From Achromobacter sp. Bel (GTDB taxonomy: Bacteria; Pseudomonadota; Gammaproteobacteria; Burkholderiales; Burkholderiaceae_B): DNA of 64,000 bases. The position numbers and the translations under genes were made by a program. The stretch spans positions 112,690 through 176,689 of the forward strand of contig NZ_JABBJN010000006.1 of assembly GCF_012928505.1 (NCBI RefSeq), in the 5' to 3' direction. The notes beneath the pieces were generated by a model. The model did not search any database and was not told where the DNA came from. It saw only the letters and a list, made by a program, of their open reading frames with translations. Positions 1-8,792 of this stretch are shown one piece after another; position 1 is the first letter of the stretch, and each line of letters starts with the position of its first letter.

Positions 1-1
1 G

Positions 2-1006
2 AAGGACGACAGGCTGGGTTTGATCGACACCGGGGGCCGTGCGCTGATGCCGTGCGTGCTGGATGAGGTGTGGAGTTATGCACAGGGTCTGGTGATGGCG
101 CGCGTCGGGGAGAGAATCGGGTTTGTGGATAAGCAGGGGGCGTGGGCCATCCCGCCGCGTTTCGAGTCCGCAGGCGATTTCTCGCCCGGAGGTTTGGCCC
201 CCGCGTATGAGGCCGGGCAATGGGGCTTGATCGACTTGCACGGCGCGTGGCGGGTGCCGCCGCAGTGGGACGACATCAATTGGGAAGACGCGCTGCATGC
301 TTATGTGACGCAGCGCGGCGCAATGCAGGGGTTGATCGATGTACAGGGATGCCAGGTGCTGGACGCCGTGTACGACGCAATGGGGCCGGTGGATACCGAG
401 ACGGATGCCGCGGCGCAATGGGCCAACGGCCAGATGCGGATCCGCGTCCTGACCGGGGACAACCAGCGCGGAATCGTCGACGGCCAGGGCAAGGTGCGGG
501 TGCCCGTGGCGTACACCGATCTGGGCGACATCGTGTGGTTGCCGTCGGACGATCCCGCCGAAATCACCCCCGCGCCTGCCGGGCAGGCTGGCCGGTATGT
601 GCGCGTGTTGCAGTGCGAGGACCACTCGGAATGGGACGCGTGGTTCCAAGGCGTCTACGACATGCGGGAAGGCCGCGAGGTGGTGCCTTGCGCGCAGCAG
701 ATGGTGTTCGGCTTGAAATGGGGGGTGGCCTACGGTTGGTTATGCGCGGCGGCGCCCGAGACCCCTTCAGAACACAGCCCGGACGGTTTGCAGGTGGGCA
801 TTGCGGCGGCGGATGGCGCCTGGGTGCATGAACCGGTCTACGCCTGGATCGGCGCGCCGGCCTCGTTGCGGACGGTTGACGGCATCCATGGCGGGCCGCC
901 TGAGATTACGCGGCAGTGGGGTCAGGGGCTGGCCGTGCGGGCGGCACGGGCAGACACGGGAACGTTGGAGTGGCTGTATCCGGATGGCCGGACGGCGCGT
1001 TCGTAG
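2..1006 (+). CDS. WG-repeat protein, 5' end outside window
   Basis: The frame is open from the first bases of the window, so the gene starts upstream; the TTG at 20 is only an internal in-frame codon. The visible 334 or so residues contain at least four WG-type repeats, for example around RIGFVDKQGAWAIPPRF, WGLIDLHGAWRVPPQWDD and RGIVDGQGKVRVPVAY. The WG repeat is a short beta-rich module found in many bacterial proteins, often of unknown role and possibly for protein binding. The C-terminal third is more divergent. No signal peptide can be judged because the N-terminus is missing. It ends 15 bp before the convergent LysR gene. Family call is solid, function unknown. Confidence 0.8.
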   Translation, partial: KDDRLGLIDTGGRALMPCVLDEVWSYAQGLVMARVGERIGFVDKQGAWAIPPRFESAGDFSPGGLAPAYEAGQWGLIDLHGAWRVPPQWDDINWEDALHAYVTQRGAMQGLIDVQGCQVLDAVYDAMGPVDTETDAAAQWANGQMRIRVLTGDNQRGIVDGQGKVRVPVAYTDLGDIVWLPSDDPAEITPAPAGQAGRYVRVLQCEDHSEWDAWFQGVYDMREGREVVPCAQQMVFGLKWGVAYGWLCAAAPETPSEHSPDGLQVGIAAADGAWVHEPVYAWIGAPASLRTVDGIHGGPPEITRQWGQGLAVRAARADTGTLEWLYPDGRTARS

Positions 1007-1021
1007 GGGTATCGCCGGGCG

Positions 1022-1927
1022 CTAGGCCGCCACGTCGCACACCTGCTTGATCGTCTGCCGCAACCACCGGTGCGCCGGGTCGCTGTCCAGGCGCGGCGGC
1101 CAGGCCTGCACGACTCGCACGGGTGGCATGGACAGCGGCACGGGAAAGCTGCGCAATGCCAAGCCCAGCCGTTCAATTCCGGGCATCAGATGCTGCGGCA
1201 TGGATGGCAGGATCAGGTCGGAATCGGCCAGGGCGAAGATAGCGGCGTGGAACGTGGGCGTGATGAGCGAGACGCGCCGGGTCAGGCTCAGATCGGCCAG
1301 CGCCAGGTCGATGGGCCCTTGCGCCCGGCCGCGGCGGGACACGCTGATGTGGTCGTAGGCCGTCAGGCGCTGCGGGGTGATGGCGCCTTTGAAGATGGCG
1401 TGCTCGGCGCGCGCCAGGCCGCAGAATGAGGTGGTGAAGAGCGTTTGCACCTTGATGTCCGCGCCGAATTTCTGCGACGAGCCGATATAGAGGTCGGCGT
1501 CGCCGCTGAGCGCGTCGCTGTCGTCTTCGCCTTCGGAAAGAAAGCGCAGCACGCTGTGGGGAGCATAACGGCGCAGGTGTTCGCGCAGGCGGCCGCCGAA
1601 GGCGCCGACGAACACGTCATTGGCGCGCAGGGTGAAGACGCGCGTCAACGTGCCCAGGTTGACGTCCTGGCTGAAGGCGGAGAACACGGATTGCGCCTGC
1701 TCGACCACGCTGCGCACCTGGTCGCGCAGTTCAAGCGCGCGCGGCGTGGGCGCCAGGCCCCGGCCTGAACGCACAAGGACCGGATCGCCCACCGCTTCGC
1801 GGATGCGGGCCAGGGTGCGGCTCATGGCCGGGGTGCTCAGGTTGAGCCGGCGCGCGGCACCGGCGACGCTGCCTTCCTGGATCAGCACGTCCAGAGTCAG
1901 CAGCAGGTTGAGGTCTGGCGTATTCAT
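1022..1927 (-). CDS. LysR-family transcriptional regulator
   Basis: A 301-residue regulator with the N-terminal winged helix-turn-helix typical of LysR proteins (residues about 1-60, including LNLLLTLDVLIQEGSVAGAA and the STPAMSRTLARIRE recognition helix region), followed by a substrate-binding-like effector domain. The start chosen is the ATG at 1927 (MNTPDLNLL), which matches the family N-terminus; an in-frame extension to 2011 would add 28 unrelated residues. It is divergent from the VOC and flavin-reductase-like genes at 2091, and a perfect 15-bp palindrome with T-N11-A spacing lies between them (1974-1988). It probably regulates that pair and itself; the inducer is unknown. Confidence 0.9.
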   Translation of the reverse strand: MNTPDLNLLLTLDVLIQEGSVAGAARRLNLSTPAMSRTLARIREAVGDPVLVRSGRGLAPTPRALELRDQVRSVVEQAQSVFSAFSQDVNLGTLTRVFTLRANDVFVGAFGGRLREHLRRYAPHSVLRFLSEGEDDSDALSGDADLYIGSSQKFGADIKVQTLFTTSFCGLARAEHAIFKGAITPQRLTAYDHISVSRRGRAQGPIDLALADLSLTRRVSLITPTFHAAIFALADSDLILPSMPQHLMPGIERLGLALRSFPVPLSMPPVRVVQAWPPRLDSDPAHRWLRQTIKQVCDVAA

Positions 1928-1973
1928 GGCGCCAAGCATAGCGCGCCCATACGGCCAGGCGTCGCGTTCAGGG

Positions 1974-1988
1974 TTGCGCCAGGCGCAA
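1974..1988. promoter_or_regulatory. Candidate LysR operator (TTGCGC-N3-GCGCAA)
   Basis: A perfect inverted repeat, TTGCGC CAG GCGCAA, contains the T-N11-A core expected of LysR boxes. It lies 46 bp upstream of the LysR start and about 100 bp upstream of the divergent VOC gene. Function is inferred from symmetry and position only. Confidence 0.45.
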
Positions 1989-2090
1989 TCGTGGATTGCA
2001 CGCGGCGGCATTCCCCGGTGCGGGAGCGGACGCCACTATTGCGCACCTGGCGGTGCATGGGCGCCAGCCGGACAAACCAAGGAGAGACAA

Positions 2091-2579
2091 ATGGCGCTGG
2101 ACGTACTGGAGCTGCATCATCACGCGGTGCGCATGCCGCTTGGCAAGGTGGCGGCCATGGGCGCGTTCTATGGGGACGTGCTGGGATTGGATACGGATAA
2201 CGGCCGCTGGGAGATCCCGGGTATCGCGGGGTACTTCCTGGACCTGGGCAACGATTGCCAGATCCATCTGCTGGGCAGCGACGGCCCCTCGCCCTATTCC
2301 CAAGGGCCCGGCTGCGACCCGGTGGAAAACCACGTGGCGCTGGCGGTGCGGGATATCGCCGAAGCCGAAGCCGAGCTGCAGCGGCAGGGCGTGGACTACT
2401 GGAAGCTGGACAACGTGGCGGCACCCGAGCTGATGCAGTTGTTCCTGCGCGACCCGGTGGGCAACCTGATTGAACTGCATCAGATCGGCCGGTGCCGCTG
2501 TAAGCGCAGCGACCGCTTGTTCGCCGACCAGAAGGCGGCGGCCGGCGCGGCGCCGACGCAAGCCGCCGCACAAGACTGA
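2091..2579 (+). CDS. VOC (glyoxalase/dioxygenase fold) family protein
   Basis: A 162-residue vicinal-oxygen-chelate protein with two beta-alpha-beta-beta-beta halves. Likely metal ligands are visible: His at about residue 9-11 (LHHHAV), His81 (ENHVALAV) and Glu128 (NLIELHQ). The family includes glyoxalases, extradiol dioxygenases and resistance proteins, so the reaction cannot be fixed. The ATG at 2091 follows a good ribosome-binding site (GGAGAG, 2081-2086). The last 30 residues are a Cys/Arg then Ala-rich tail beyond the fold. The next gene, a flavin-reductase-like protein, starts 17 bp downstream, so the two are probably co-transcribed under the divergent LysR. Confidence 0.85.
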   Translation: MALDVLELHHHAVRMPLGKVAAMGAFYGDVLGLDTDNGRWEIPGIAGYFLDLGNDCQIHLLGSDGPSPYSQGPGCDPVENHVALAVRDIAEAEAELQRQGVDYWKLDNVAAPELMQLFLRDPVGNLIELHQIGRCRCKRSDRLFADQKAAAGAAPTQAAAQD

Positions 2580-2596
2580 TGCGCCGGGGATAAGCC

Positions 2597-3265
2597 ATGT
2601 TCATCGATTTGAATGCGCTGTCGGGCCCCGCCCGCTACAAGCTGCTGACCGCCGCGATCGTGCCGCGCCCCATTGCCTGGATCGTGTCGCGCGATGCGCG
2701 GGGGGCGACGAACGTGGCACCCTTCTCGTTCTTCAACCTGATGTCGGGTGACCCGCCGCTGATCTGCGTGGGCATCGGGATGCGCGACGGCGCGCCCAAG
2801 GACACCGCCCGTAATATTGCCGAGCGCGGCGAGTTCACCGTCAATCTGGTGTCGGTGCGCCTGGCCGCCAGAATGAACGTCACGGCGGTGGACTTTCCGG
2901 CCGGCGTGGACGAATCGGTGGAGGCCGGCCTGGTGTTGTCGCCCTCCGAGCGCATCGGCGTGCCGCGGGTGATGCAGTCACCCGTCGCGTTCGAGTGCCG
3001 GGTGCACGAACTGCTGCGCATCGACGGCCGCAGCCTGGTGGTGGCCGATGTGGCGGCCATGCACGTGCAGGATGATCTGGTGGCCGACCGGGAACACTTG
3101 TACCTGGACGGCCCGAAAATGGACTTGCTGGCCAGGTTGCACAACCCCGGCTGGTACAGCCGCCCGCAGCCGGCCTTCCAGATGCCGCAACTGAACCTGG
3201 CCCAGTGGGAGGCCTTGAAGCAGTCGGGCGAGGCGGAGCGCTACCTGGAGACGCCGCGGATATAG
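2597..3265 (+). CDS. Flavin reductase-like (FMN-binding split barrel) protein
   Basis: 222 residues with the split-barrel FMN-binding fold of the flavin reductase-like family: IVPRPIAWIVSRDARGATN and VAPFSFFNLMSGDPPL near residues 21-53 are the characteristic flavin-binding segments. Such proteins reduce flavin with NAD(P)H, or bind FMN for another oxidoreduction. It is 17 bp downstream of the VOC gene, suggesting a shared aromatic or reactive-metabolite pathway (inference). The C-terminus (PGWYSRPQPAFQMPQ) matches the longer subgroup of about 200-220 residues often annotated only as flavin reductase family. Confidence 0.85.
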   Translation: MFIDLNALSGPARYKLLTAAIVPRPIAWIVSRDARGATNVAPFSFFNLMSGDPPLICVGIGMRDGAPKDTARNIAERGEFTVNLVSVRLAARMNVTAVDFPAGVDESVEAGLVLSPSERIGVPRVMQSPVAFECRVHELLRIDGRSLVVADVAAMHVQDDLVADREHLYLDGPKMDLLARLHNPGWYSRPQPAFQMPQLNLAQWEALKQSGEAERYLETPRI

Positions 3266-3352
3266 GACGGTGGCGCGCGCTGTCCGGCCTGGCGCGCCCC
3301 TCTCTTTCAGCGCGCAGGCCCCTGCAGCGCCCTTTCCTTCACCGCCTTCCCG

Positions 3353-4285
3353 TCATCGCGCCGGCCGCGCTTTCAGGTCGGCCATCTCTTCGGTCATCAA
3401 TTGGTGCGCATAGCGCGAGAACACGCTGACCAGCCGCGTGCGGGTGTGGTACGGCGGATATAGCAGCGCCACCGTGACTGGCACTGACGGGCTGAAAGGC
3501 CGGACCTCGACGCCGTTGGCTTCGTATTCTTCGCGGGCGGCCAGCGGGTTGATCAGGGCCACGCCCAGGCCGGCGCCCACCAGCGCGCACACCGACGAGC
3601 CCAGCCCGGCCTCGGCCACCGTCTGCCGTTCCACCTTGGCGGCCTTGAAGACGGCGTCGATCTTCTCGCGCAGCGGGGTGGCGCTGGGAAACGAGATGAA
3701 GGGCTCGCCCGCGAAGTCGGCGGGCTTGAGTTTTTTCAACTTGGTCAGCCGGTGCCCTTTCGGCAGGACCGCCACGCAGCTCATCGTGAGCACCGGCTCG
3801 ACCTGGATGCCGGGGCTGTCGCCCGACAGCATGGCCAGCCCCGTGTCGCAGAACCCCGAACTGATCCAGTTATGCACCGCGCTGGCGTTGCCGGAATGGA
3901 TGGAGACCATCACGTCCGGGTATTCCGTCTTGAAGGCCGCGACGATGCGCGCCAGGATGCCGCCAGCCAGCCGGGGCATGGCGGCCACGCTCAACCGGCT
4001 GGCGCTGAACGAGCGGATGCTGGCCGCCGCCGACTCCAGTCCGGCCAGGCCGATGAAGGTCTTTTCGACCTCCTGGAAGAAGCGTGACCCGTCCTGCGTG
4101 GGGCTCAGGCGGCTGCCATTGCGGTCGAACAAGGGAAACTGGGTGATCGCTTCCAATTGCGCTATTAAGCGGCTAACGTGCGGCTGCGAGGTATGTACGC
4201 GCCGCGCCGCGGCCGTCATCGAGCCGGTCATCATGACGGCTCGGAAGGCCTCGATGTGTCTTAAGCCCATCCGTGGAATGGCCAT
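3353..4285 (-). CDS. LysR-family transcriptional regulator
   Basis: 310 residues. N-terminal HTH (MGLRHIEAFRAVMMTGSMTAA followed by THTSQPHVSRLIAQLE-like recognition region, about residues 6-65), then a LysR substrate-binding domain. ATG at 4285 is used; an in-frame ATG five codons later is equally plausible because neither has a strong ribosome-binding site. It is divergent from the amino acid ABC transporter operon that begins at 4457, so it is the likely regulator of uptake and of the linked threonine aldolase. Effector unknown, probably the transported amino acid (inference). Confidence 0.9.
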   Translation of the reverse strand: MAIPRMGLRHIEAFRAVMMTGSMTAAARRVHTSQPHVSRLIAQLEAITQFPLFDRNGSRLSPTQDGSRFFQEVEKTFIGLAGLESAAASIRSFSASRLSVAAMPRLAGGILARIVAAFKTEYPDVMVSIHSGNASAVHNWISSGFCDTGLAMLSGDSPGIQVEPVLTMSCVAVLPKGHRLTKLKKLKPADFAGEPFISFPSATPLREKIDAVFKAAKVERQTVAEAGLGSSVCALVGAGLGVALINPLAAREEYEANGVEVRPFSPSVPVTVALLYPPYHTRTRLVSVFSRYAHQLMTEEMADLKARPAR

Positions 4286-4294
4286 ATCAAATCC

Positions 4295-4308
4295 GTATAG
4301 AGGAATAC
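4295..4308. promoter_or_regulatory. Possible LysR binding site (GTAT-N6-ATAC)
   Basis: A short dyad GTAT-N6-ATAC lies 10 bp upstream of the LysR start, in the region shared with the divergent transporter operon. Arms are only four bases, so the call is weak. Confidence 0.25.
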
Positions 4309-4456
4309 CTGATTGGAACTGGATAAAACCATACTGCTAGTTGATACTTTTTGCCAGCCGCGGGGCTCATCGCGGGACGCGGCGGCCGCCAAACCTTCTG
4401 GCGCCGCCGATCGTGAATACAAACACGCGCCGCACGCACGGCGCCAAGGGAATCAG

Positions 4457-5368
4457 ATGAAAGCATTTGCCGCGATCTCCGTCGCCGCCGCCCTGCTGGG
4501 CAGCGCCGCCACCGTTCACGCCGAGGGCCCCAGCCGCCTGGACAAGATCCGGGAAACCGGCGTGATCACCATCGGCCATCCTGAGACCTCGGTCCCCTTC
4601 GCCTACCTGGACGGCAACCAGAAGCCGGTCGGTTACACGGTGGAGATCTGCCAGGAAGTCGCCCAGTACGTGAAAGCCGCGCTGAAGCTGCCCAAGCTGG
4701 AAGTGCGCTACAACCCGACGACCTCCGCCACGCGCATCCCGCTGCTGGCCAATGGCACGATCGACCTGGAATGCGGCAACACCACGAATAACGTGGACCG
4801 CCACAAGCTGGTGTCGTTCGCGCCCACGACCTTCGTGGCGCAAGTGGTGCTGGTGGCGCGCAAGGACGGCGGCGTGGATCCCAACAACCTGGAATCGTTC
4901 CGCGGCAAGACCATCGCGGCCCAGGCCGGCGGCCAGACCTTCCGGCTGATTTCGGGCCTGAACGCCAAGGGCAACCTGGGCATCACCATGGCGCCCACGA
5001 AGGATACCGCCGAGACCATCCTGATGGTGGAATCGGGCCGCGCCGCGGGGTCGGCCAATGACGACGGTATCGCCTACGGCGCCGTGGCCTCGTCGAAGAA
5101 CCCGGACGCGTTCGTGATCGGCAAGAAGGGTCTGGAAGTGGCGCCCTACGGCATCATGGAACCCAAGGACGACCCTGCCTTCAAGAAGGTGGTGGACGAC
5201 GCCGTGCTGGACCTGATCAAGACCGGTAAAGTGGCCGCGATCTATGACAAGTACTTCAATTCGCCGATCCCGCCCAAGCAGATCAACCTGAAGTATCCGA
5301 TGAGCGACGCCCTGAAGCGCGCGCTGGCCAACCCGACCGATTCGGGCGACCCCAAGGCATACGAGTAA
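4457..5368 (+). CDS. Polar amino acid ABC transporter, periplasmic binding protein (GltI-like)
   Basis: 303 residues with a Sec signal peptide (about residues 1-22, ending in TVHA) and a type II periplasmic binding domain of the glutamate/aspartate family (residues about 30-290; LDKIRETGVITIGHPETSVPFAY near the mature N-terminus). The ATG at 4457 is supported by an upstream AAGGGAA. It is the first gene of an operon continuing with two permeases and an ATPase of the GltJKL type. A strong hairpin with a short T-run just after its stop probably keeps the binding protein more abundant than the membrane components. Substrate (acidic or other polar amino acid) is inferred from family only. Confidence 0.9.
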   Translation: MKAFAAISVAAALLGSAATVHAEGPSRLDKIRETGVITIGHPETSVPFAYLDGNQKPVGYTVEICQEVAQYVKAALKLPKLEVRYNPTTSATRIPLLANGTIDLECGNTTNNVDRHKLVSFAPTTFVAQVVLVARKDGGVDPNNLESFRGKTIAAQAGGQTFRLISGLNAKGNLGITMAPTKDTAETILMVESGRAAGSANDDGIAYGAVASSKNPDAFVIGKKGLEVAPYGIMEPKDDPAFKKVVDDAVLDLIKTGKVAAIYDKYFNSPIPPKQINLKYPMSDALKRALANPTDSGDPKAYE

Positions 5369-5377
5369 GCAGGTTGT

Positions 5378-5411
5378 CCGCGGGACGCCATGTGCGTCCC
5401 GCGGCGGTTTT
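5378..5411 (+). terminator. Hairpin between binding-protein and permease genes (partial terminator)
   Basis: A perfect 11-bp GC-rich stem (arms 5378-5388 and 5394-5404) with a 5-nt loop is followed by CGGTTTT. It sits within the operon, 9 bp after the binding-protein stop, as is common where 3' stabilisation or partial termination raises binding-protein expression. Confidence 0.6.
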
Positions 5412-5452
5412 GGGGCAAGGCGCCGCGGCCGGCGCCGATCTAGGGCACAGGC

Positions 5453-6202
5453 ATGAATTACAACTGGAGTTGGAGCGTCTTCCTGGAGATGTCGCCGGAT
5501 GGCGTGCATACCTTCCTGGAAACGATCCTGATCGGCGTGGGCTGGACGCTGGCGCTGGCGTTGACGGCGTGGGTGTTTTCGCTGCTGTTGGGATCGTGGC
5601 TGGGCGTGATGCGCACGGCGCAGTCCCGGCTGATGAATGTGCTGGGCGCGACGTATGTGGAGATCTTCCGCAACGTGCCGCTGCTGGTGCAGATGTTCCT
5701 GTGGTATTTCGTGCTGCCCGAATTGCTGCCGCATGCGTGGGGCCTGGCGATGAAGCAGATGCCGCAGCCCTGGGGGCAGTTCGTGCCTGCCGTGCTGTGC
5801 CTGGGCTTTTACGGGTCGGCGCGGGTGGCCGAGCAATTGCGCGCGGGCATCCAGTCGCTGCCACGCGGCCAGTTCCAGGCGGGCACCGCGCTGGGGCTGA
5901 CCGAGGTGCAGGTGTACCGCTACATCATCCTGCCCGAGGCGTTCCGCATCGTGCTGCCGCCCTTGACGTCGGAATTCATGGGCACCATCAAGTATTCGTC
6001 GGTGGCGCTGACGATCGGCCTGTTGGAGCTGACCGGCCAGGCGCGCTCCATGCAGGAATTCAGCTTCCATATTTTCGAGGCGTTCTCCGCCGCCACGGTG
6101 ATCTACCTGATCATCAACGGCATCGTCGTGCTGGGCATGCGCCTGCTTGAGCGCCATGTCGCGGTTCCCGGGCTGATCGGTTCAACCGGCAAGAGCCGCT
6201 AG
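5453..6202 (+). CDS. Polar amino acid ABC transporter permease (GltJ-like)
   Basis: 249 residues with several hydrophobic transmembrane segments and a HisMQ-type permease domain. The EAA-like cytoplasmic loop is visible (EQLRAGIQSLPRGQFQAG then LGLTEVQVYRYIILPEAFR, about residues 127-165), which docks with the ATPase. The N-terminus begins with a soluble YNWSWSVF stretch, as in GltJ relatives. It is followed after 8 bp by the second permease. Specificity cannot be deduced. Confidence 0.92.
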   Translation: MNYNWSWSVFLEMSPDGVHTFLETILIGVGWTLALALTAWVFSLLLGSWLGVMRTAQSRLMNVLGATYVEIFRNVPLLVQMFLWYFVLPELLPHAWGLAMKQMPQPWGQFVPAVLCLGFYGSARVAEQLRAGIQSLPRGQFQAGTALGLTEVQVYRYIILPEAFRIVLPPLTSEFMGTIKYSSVALTIGLLELTGQARSMQEFSFHIFEAFSAATVIYLIINGIVVLGMRLLERHVAVPGLIGSTGKSR

Positions 6203-6210
6203 GGGGCGCC

Positions 6211-6900
6211 ATGGGTAAATTCGATTTCGATGTGATCTGGACCGCGTTGCCCTATCTGTTCCAGACGGGCATGACATTCACGCTGACGCTGACCGCGCTG
6301 GCTGCGGTGATGGGGCTGGCGCTGGGCACGCTGCTGGCCATGATGCGGTTGTCGCGCTTCAAGATCCTGTCGGTGCCGGCGGGCATCTATGTGAACGTGA
6401 TGCGATCGATCCCGCTGCTGCTGGTGATCTTCTGGTTCTACTTCCTGGTGCCGTACATCGCCGCCTGGGTGGTGGGGTCGCCCACGCCGTTGCGCGTGGG
6501 GGCGTTCAATTCGGCGGTGATCACCTTCACCCTGTTCGAGGCCGCGTACTTTTGCGAAATCATGCGCGCGGGCATCCAGTCGATTGCGCGCGGGCAGGTG
6601 TCGGCCAGCATGGCGATCGGCCTCTCGCCCTGGCAGGGCATGCGCTACGTGGTGCTGCCGCAGGCCTTCCGCAACATGGTGCCGGCGCTGCTGACGCGCG
6701 TGATCATCCTGTTCCAGGACACGTCGCTGGTCTACGTGCTGTCGTTGACGGATTTCCTGGGCGCGGCCTCCAAGATCGGCCAGCGCGACGGCCGGCTGGT
6801 TGAACTCTATCTTTTCGTGGCGGTGGTGTATTTCGTGATCTGTTTCACGGCATCCCGTCTGGTCAAGCTGCTGGAAAAGCGCACCCGGGTGTTGCGCTGA
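6211..6900 (+). CDS. Polar amino acid ABC transporter permease (GltK-like)
   Basis: 229 residues, the second membrane subunit of the heterodimeric permease. The EAA loop (EIMRAGIQSIARGQVSAS then IGLSPWQGMRYVVLPQAFR) is clear at about residues 110-150. Membrane segments flank it on both sides. The ATG at 6211 lies 8 bp after the previous stop. Confidence 0.92.
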   Translation: MGKFDFDVIWTALPYLFQTGMTFTLTLTALAAVMGLALGTLLAMMRLSRFKILSVPAGIYVNVMRSIPLLLVIFWFYFLVPYIAAWVVGSPTPLRVGAFNSAVITFTLFEAAYFCEIMRAGIQSIARGQVSASMAIGLSPWQGMRYVVLPQAFRNMVPALLTRVIILFQDTSLVYVLSLTDFLGAASKIGQRDGRLVELYLFVAVVYFVICFTASRLVKLLEKRTRVLR

Positions 6901-6939
6901 GCGCCCCGGCTCCGCTATCCGTTATCCACAGGTTCTACG

Positions 6940-7698
6940 ATGCAACTCTCTCCGACGCCTCCGATGATCGAGATCAACCAGGTCAGCAAGTGGTATGGCG
7001 CCTTTCAGGTGCTGGATGCCTGCACGACGAAAGTCGAAAAAGGCGAGGTCGTGGTGGTCTGCGGGCCGTCGGGATCCGGCAAGTCGACCCTGATCAAGAC
7101 CGTGAACGCGCTGGAACCCTTCCAGAAGGGCGACATCACGGTCAACGGCATTTCGGTCGGCGATCCGCGCACCAACCTGCCCAAGCTGCGATCGGTGGCC
7201 GGCATGGTGTTCCAGCACTTTGAGCTGTTCCCGCACCTGTCGGTGACCGAGAACCTGTGCCTGGGCCAGGTGAAGGTGCTGCGCCGAAGCAAGGACGAGG
7301 CCCGCGCGCGGGCGCTGTCGCTGCTTGAACGCGTGGGCCTGTCGGCGCACAAGGACAAGCATCCCGGCGAACTGTCTGGCGGCCAGCAGCAGCGCGTGGC
7401 GATCGCGCGCGCGCTGTCGATGGACCCGGTGGTGATGCTGTTCGACGAGCCGACCTCGGCCCTGGACCCGGAGATGGTCAACGAGGTGCTGGACGTGATG
7501 ACCGACCTGGCCAGCGAAGGCATGACGATGATGGTGGTGACCCATGAAATGGGATTCGCCCGCCGTGTCGCCGACCGTGTGATCTTCATGGACGGCGGCA
7601 AGATTGTCGAAGACTGCGTGAAAGACGCGTTCTTCGGCAATGTGGAGGAGCGTGCCCCGCGCACGCGCCAGTTTCTTTCCAAAATTCTGCAGCACTGA
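6940..7698 (+). CDS. Polar amino acid ABC transporter ATPase (GltL-like)
   Basis: 252 residues with all ABC ATPase motifs: Walker [10 protein letters not shown], signature LSGGQQQR, Walker [16 protein letters not shown], and the switch histidine in MMVVTHEMG. Relative to close family members the N-terminus is 8 residues longer; the second Met ([12 protein letters not shown], base 6964) is a plausible alternative start. It energises the permease pair immediately upstream. The stop is only 5 bp before the threonine aldolase start, so that enzyme is in the same transcript. Confidence 0.93.
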   Translation: MQLSPTPPMIEINQVSKWYGAFQVLDACTTKVEKGEVVVVCGPSGSGKSTLIKTVNALEPFQKGDITVNGISVGDPRTNLPKLRSVAGMVFQHFELFPHLSVTENLCLGQVKVLRRSKDEARARALSLLERVGLSAHKDKHPGELSGGQQQRVAIARALSMDPVVMLFDEPTSALDPEMVNEVLDVMTDLASEGMTMMVVTHEMGFARRVADRVIFMDGGKIVEDCVKDAFFGNVEERAPRTRQFLSKILQH

Positions 7699-7703
7699 AA
7701 GCC

Positions 7704-8762
7704 ATGACCCAGCGGACCCCCGCCGACCTTCCCAGCGCCTCTGTCGACCTGCGCAGCGATACGGTCACCCACCCCACCGCAGCCATGTACGAGCGCATGC
7801 GCACTGCGCCGATCGGCGATGACGGCCTGGACGGCGACCCTTCCGTGCGTGCGCTGGAAGCGCATGTGGCGGCCCGCCTGGGCAAGGAAGCCGGGCTGTT
7901 CGTGCCCAGCTGCACCATGGCCAACCTGTTGGCCGTGCTGGCGCAGACGCAGCGCAACGAGCAGGTCGTGCTGGAGTCGTCGGCCCACATGTACACGTCC
8001 GAGCGCGGCGCCGCCACCTTCACCGGCCTGTTCTACCAGGGCGTGTCCGGCACCGACGGTGCGATGGACCTGAACCGGCTGGACGACGCGCTGCTGTCCG
8101 GCGGCCATCGCCTGAAGACCTCGCTGGTGGCGATGGAAACCTCGCACAACAACGCCGGGGGCGCCGTCCTGCCGCTGGACCACATGCGGGCGGTGTACGG
8201 CATGGCCAACGGCGCCGGCATCCCGGTACACCTGGACGGCGCGCGCCTGTTCAACGCGGCCGTGGCGCTGGACGTACCGGCCGCGGAGATCACGCAATTC
8301 GCCGACACGGTGTCGCTGTGCCTGTCCAAGGGCCTGAGCGCGCCCGTGGGCGCCGTGCTGGCGGGCAGCAAGGCGGTGATGTCGCGCGCCCGTACCTTGC
8401 GTCGCATGCTGGGCGGCACCCAGCGCCAGTCGGGCATCATGGCGGCGGCCGGGCTGGAAGGCGTGCAGTCGATGACCGAACGGCTGGTCGAAGACCATGC
8501 TCGCGCGCGCCGCTTGAGCGACGGCATCAACCGCCTGGCGCCCGCGCTGTCGGCCACCGTGCCGCAGACCAACATCGTGCAGGTCGAGACCGCGGGCACC
8601 GGCATGACGAATGCCGAATGGGTGGCCGCCCTGCAGGCGCAAGGCCTGCTGACCCGGCCTTGGGGTCGCACGCGGCTGCGTTGCGTGACCCATCGCCATA
8701 TCGAAGACGAGGACATCGACATTGCCGTGCAGGCCTTCGCGAAGGTGCTGGAAAAGCAGTGA
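7704..8762 (+). CDS. ltaE: Low-specificity L-threonine aldolase
   Basis: 352 residues of the PLP-dependent beta-eliminating lyase/threonine aldolase family, which cleaves L-threonine or allo-threonine to glycine and acetaldehyde and acts on other beta-hydroxy amino acids. Landmarks: VDLRSDTVTHPTAAMYERM at the N-terminus, VHLDGARLFNAAVAL, and the PLP lysine in SLCLSKGLSAPVGAVLAG (about residue 210). The C-terminal Arg-rich RTRLRCVTHRHI is typical. Placement 5 bp after a polar amino acid transporter ATPase suggests that the imported compound is a beta-hydroxy amino acid such as threonine, allo-threonine or a phenylserine-like analogue (inference). Confidence 0.88.
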   Translation: MTQRTPADLPSASVDLRSDTVTHPTAAMYERMRTAPIGDDGLDGDPSVRALEAHVAARLGKEAGLFVPSCTMANLLAVLAQTQRNEQVVLESSAHMYTSERGAATFTGLFYQGVSGTDGAMDLNRLDDALLSGGHRLKTSLVAMETSHNNAGGAVLPLDHMRAVYGMANGAGIPVHLDGARLFNAAVALDVPAAEITQFADTVSLCLSKGLSAPVGAVLAGSKAVMSRARTLRRMLGGTQRQSGIMAAAGLEGVQSMTERLVEDHARARRLSDGINRLAPALSATVPQTNIVQVETAGTGMTNAEWVAALQAQGLLTRPWGRTRLRCVTHRHIEDEDIDIAVQAFAKVLEKQ

Positions 8763-8792
8763 ATTCACCCCGCTGGCGGGTGCCAGCGATGC

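Noticed and set aside
1620..2090. N-terminal extension of the VOC protein by 157 codons
   Set aside because: It is antisense to the LysR gene; ATG 2091 has a strong ribosome-binding site and begins the VOC fold.
4367..6157. About 600-codon minus-strand frame antisense to the amino acid importer
   Set aside because: His/Arg/Gln-rich shadow with no motif, opposite clear binding-protein and permease genes.
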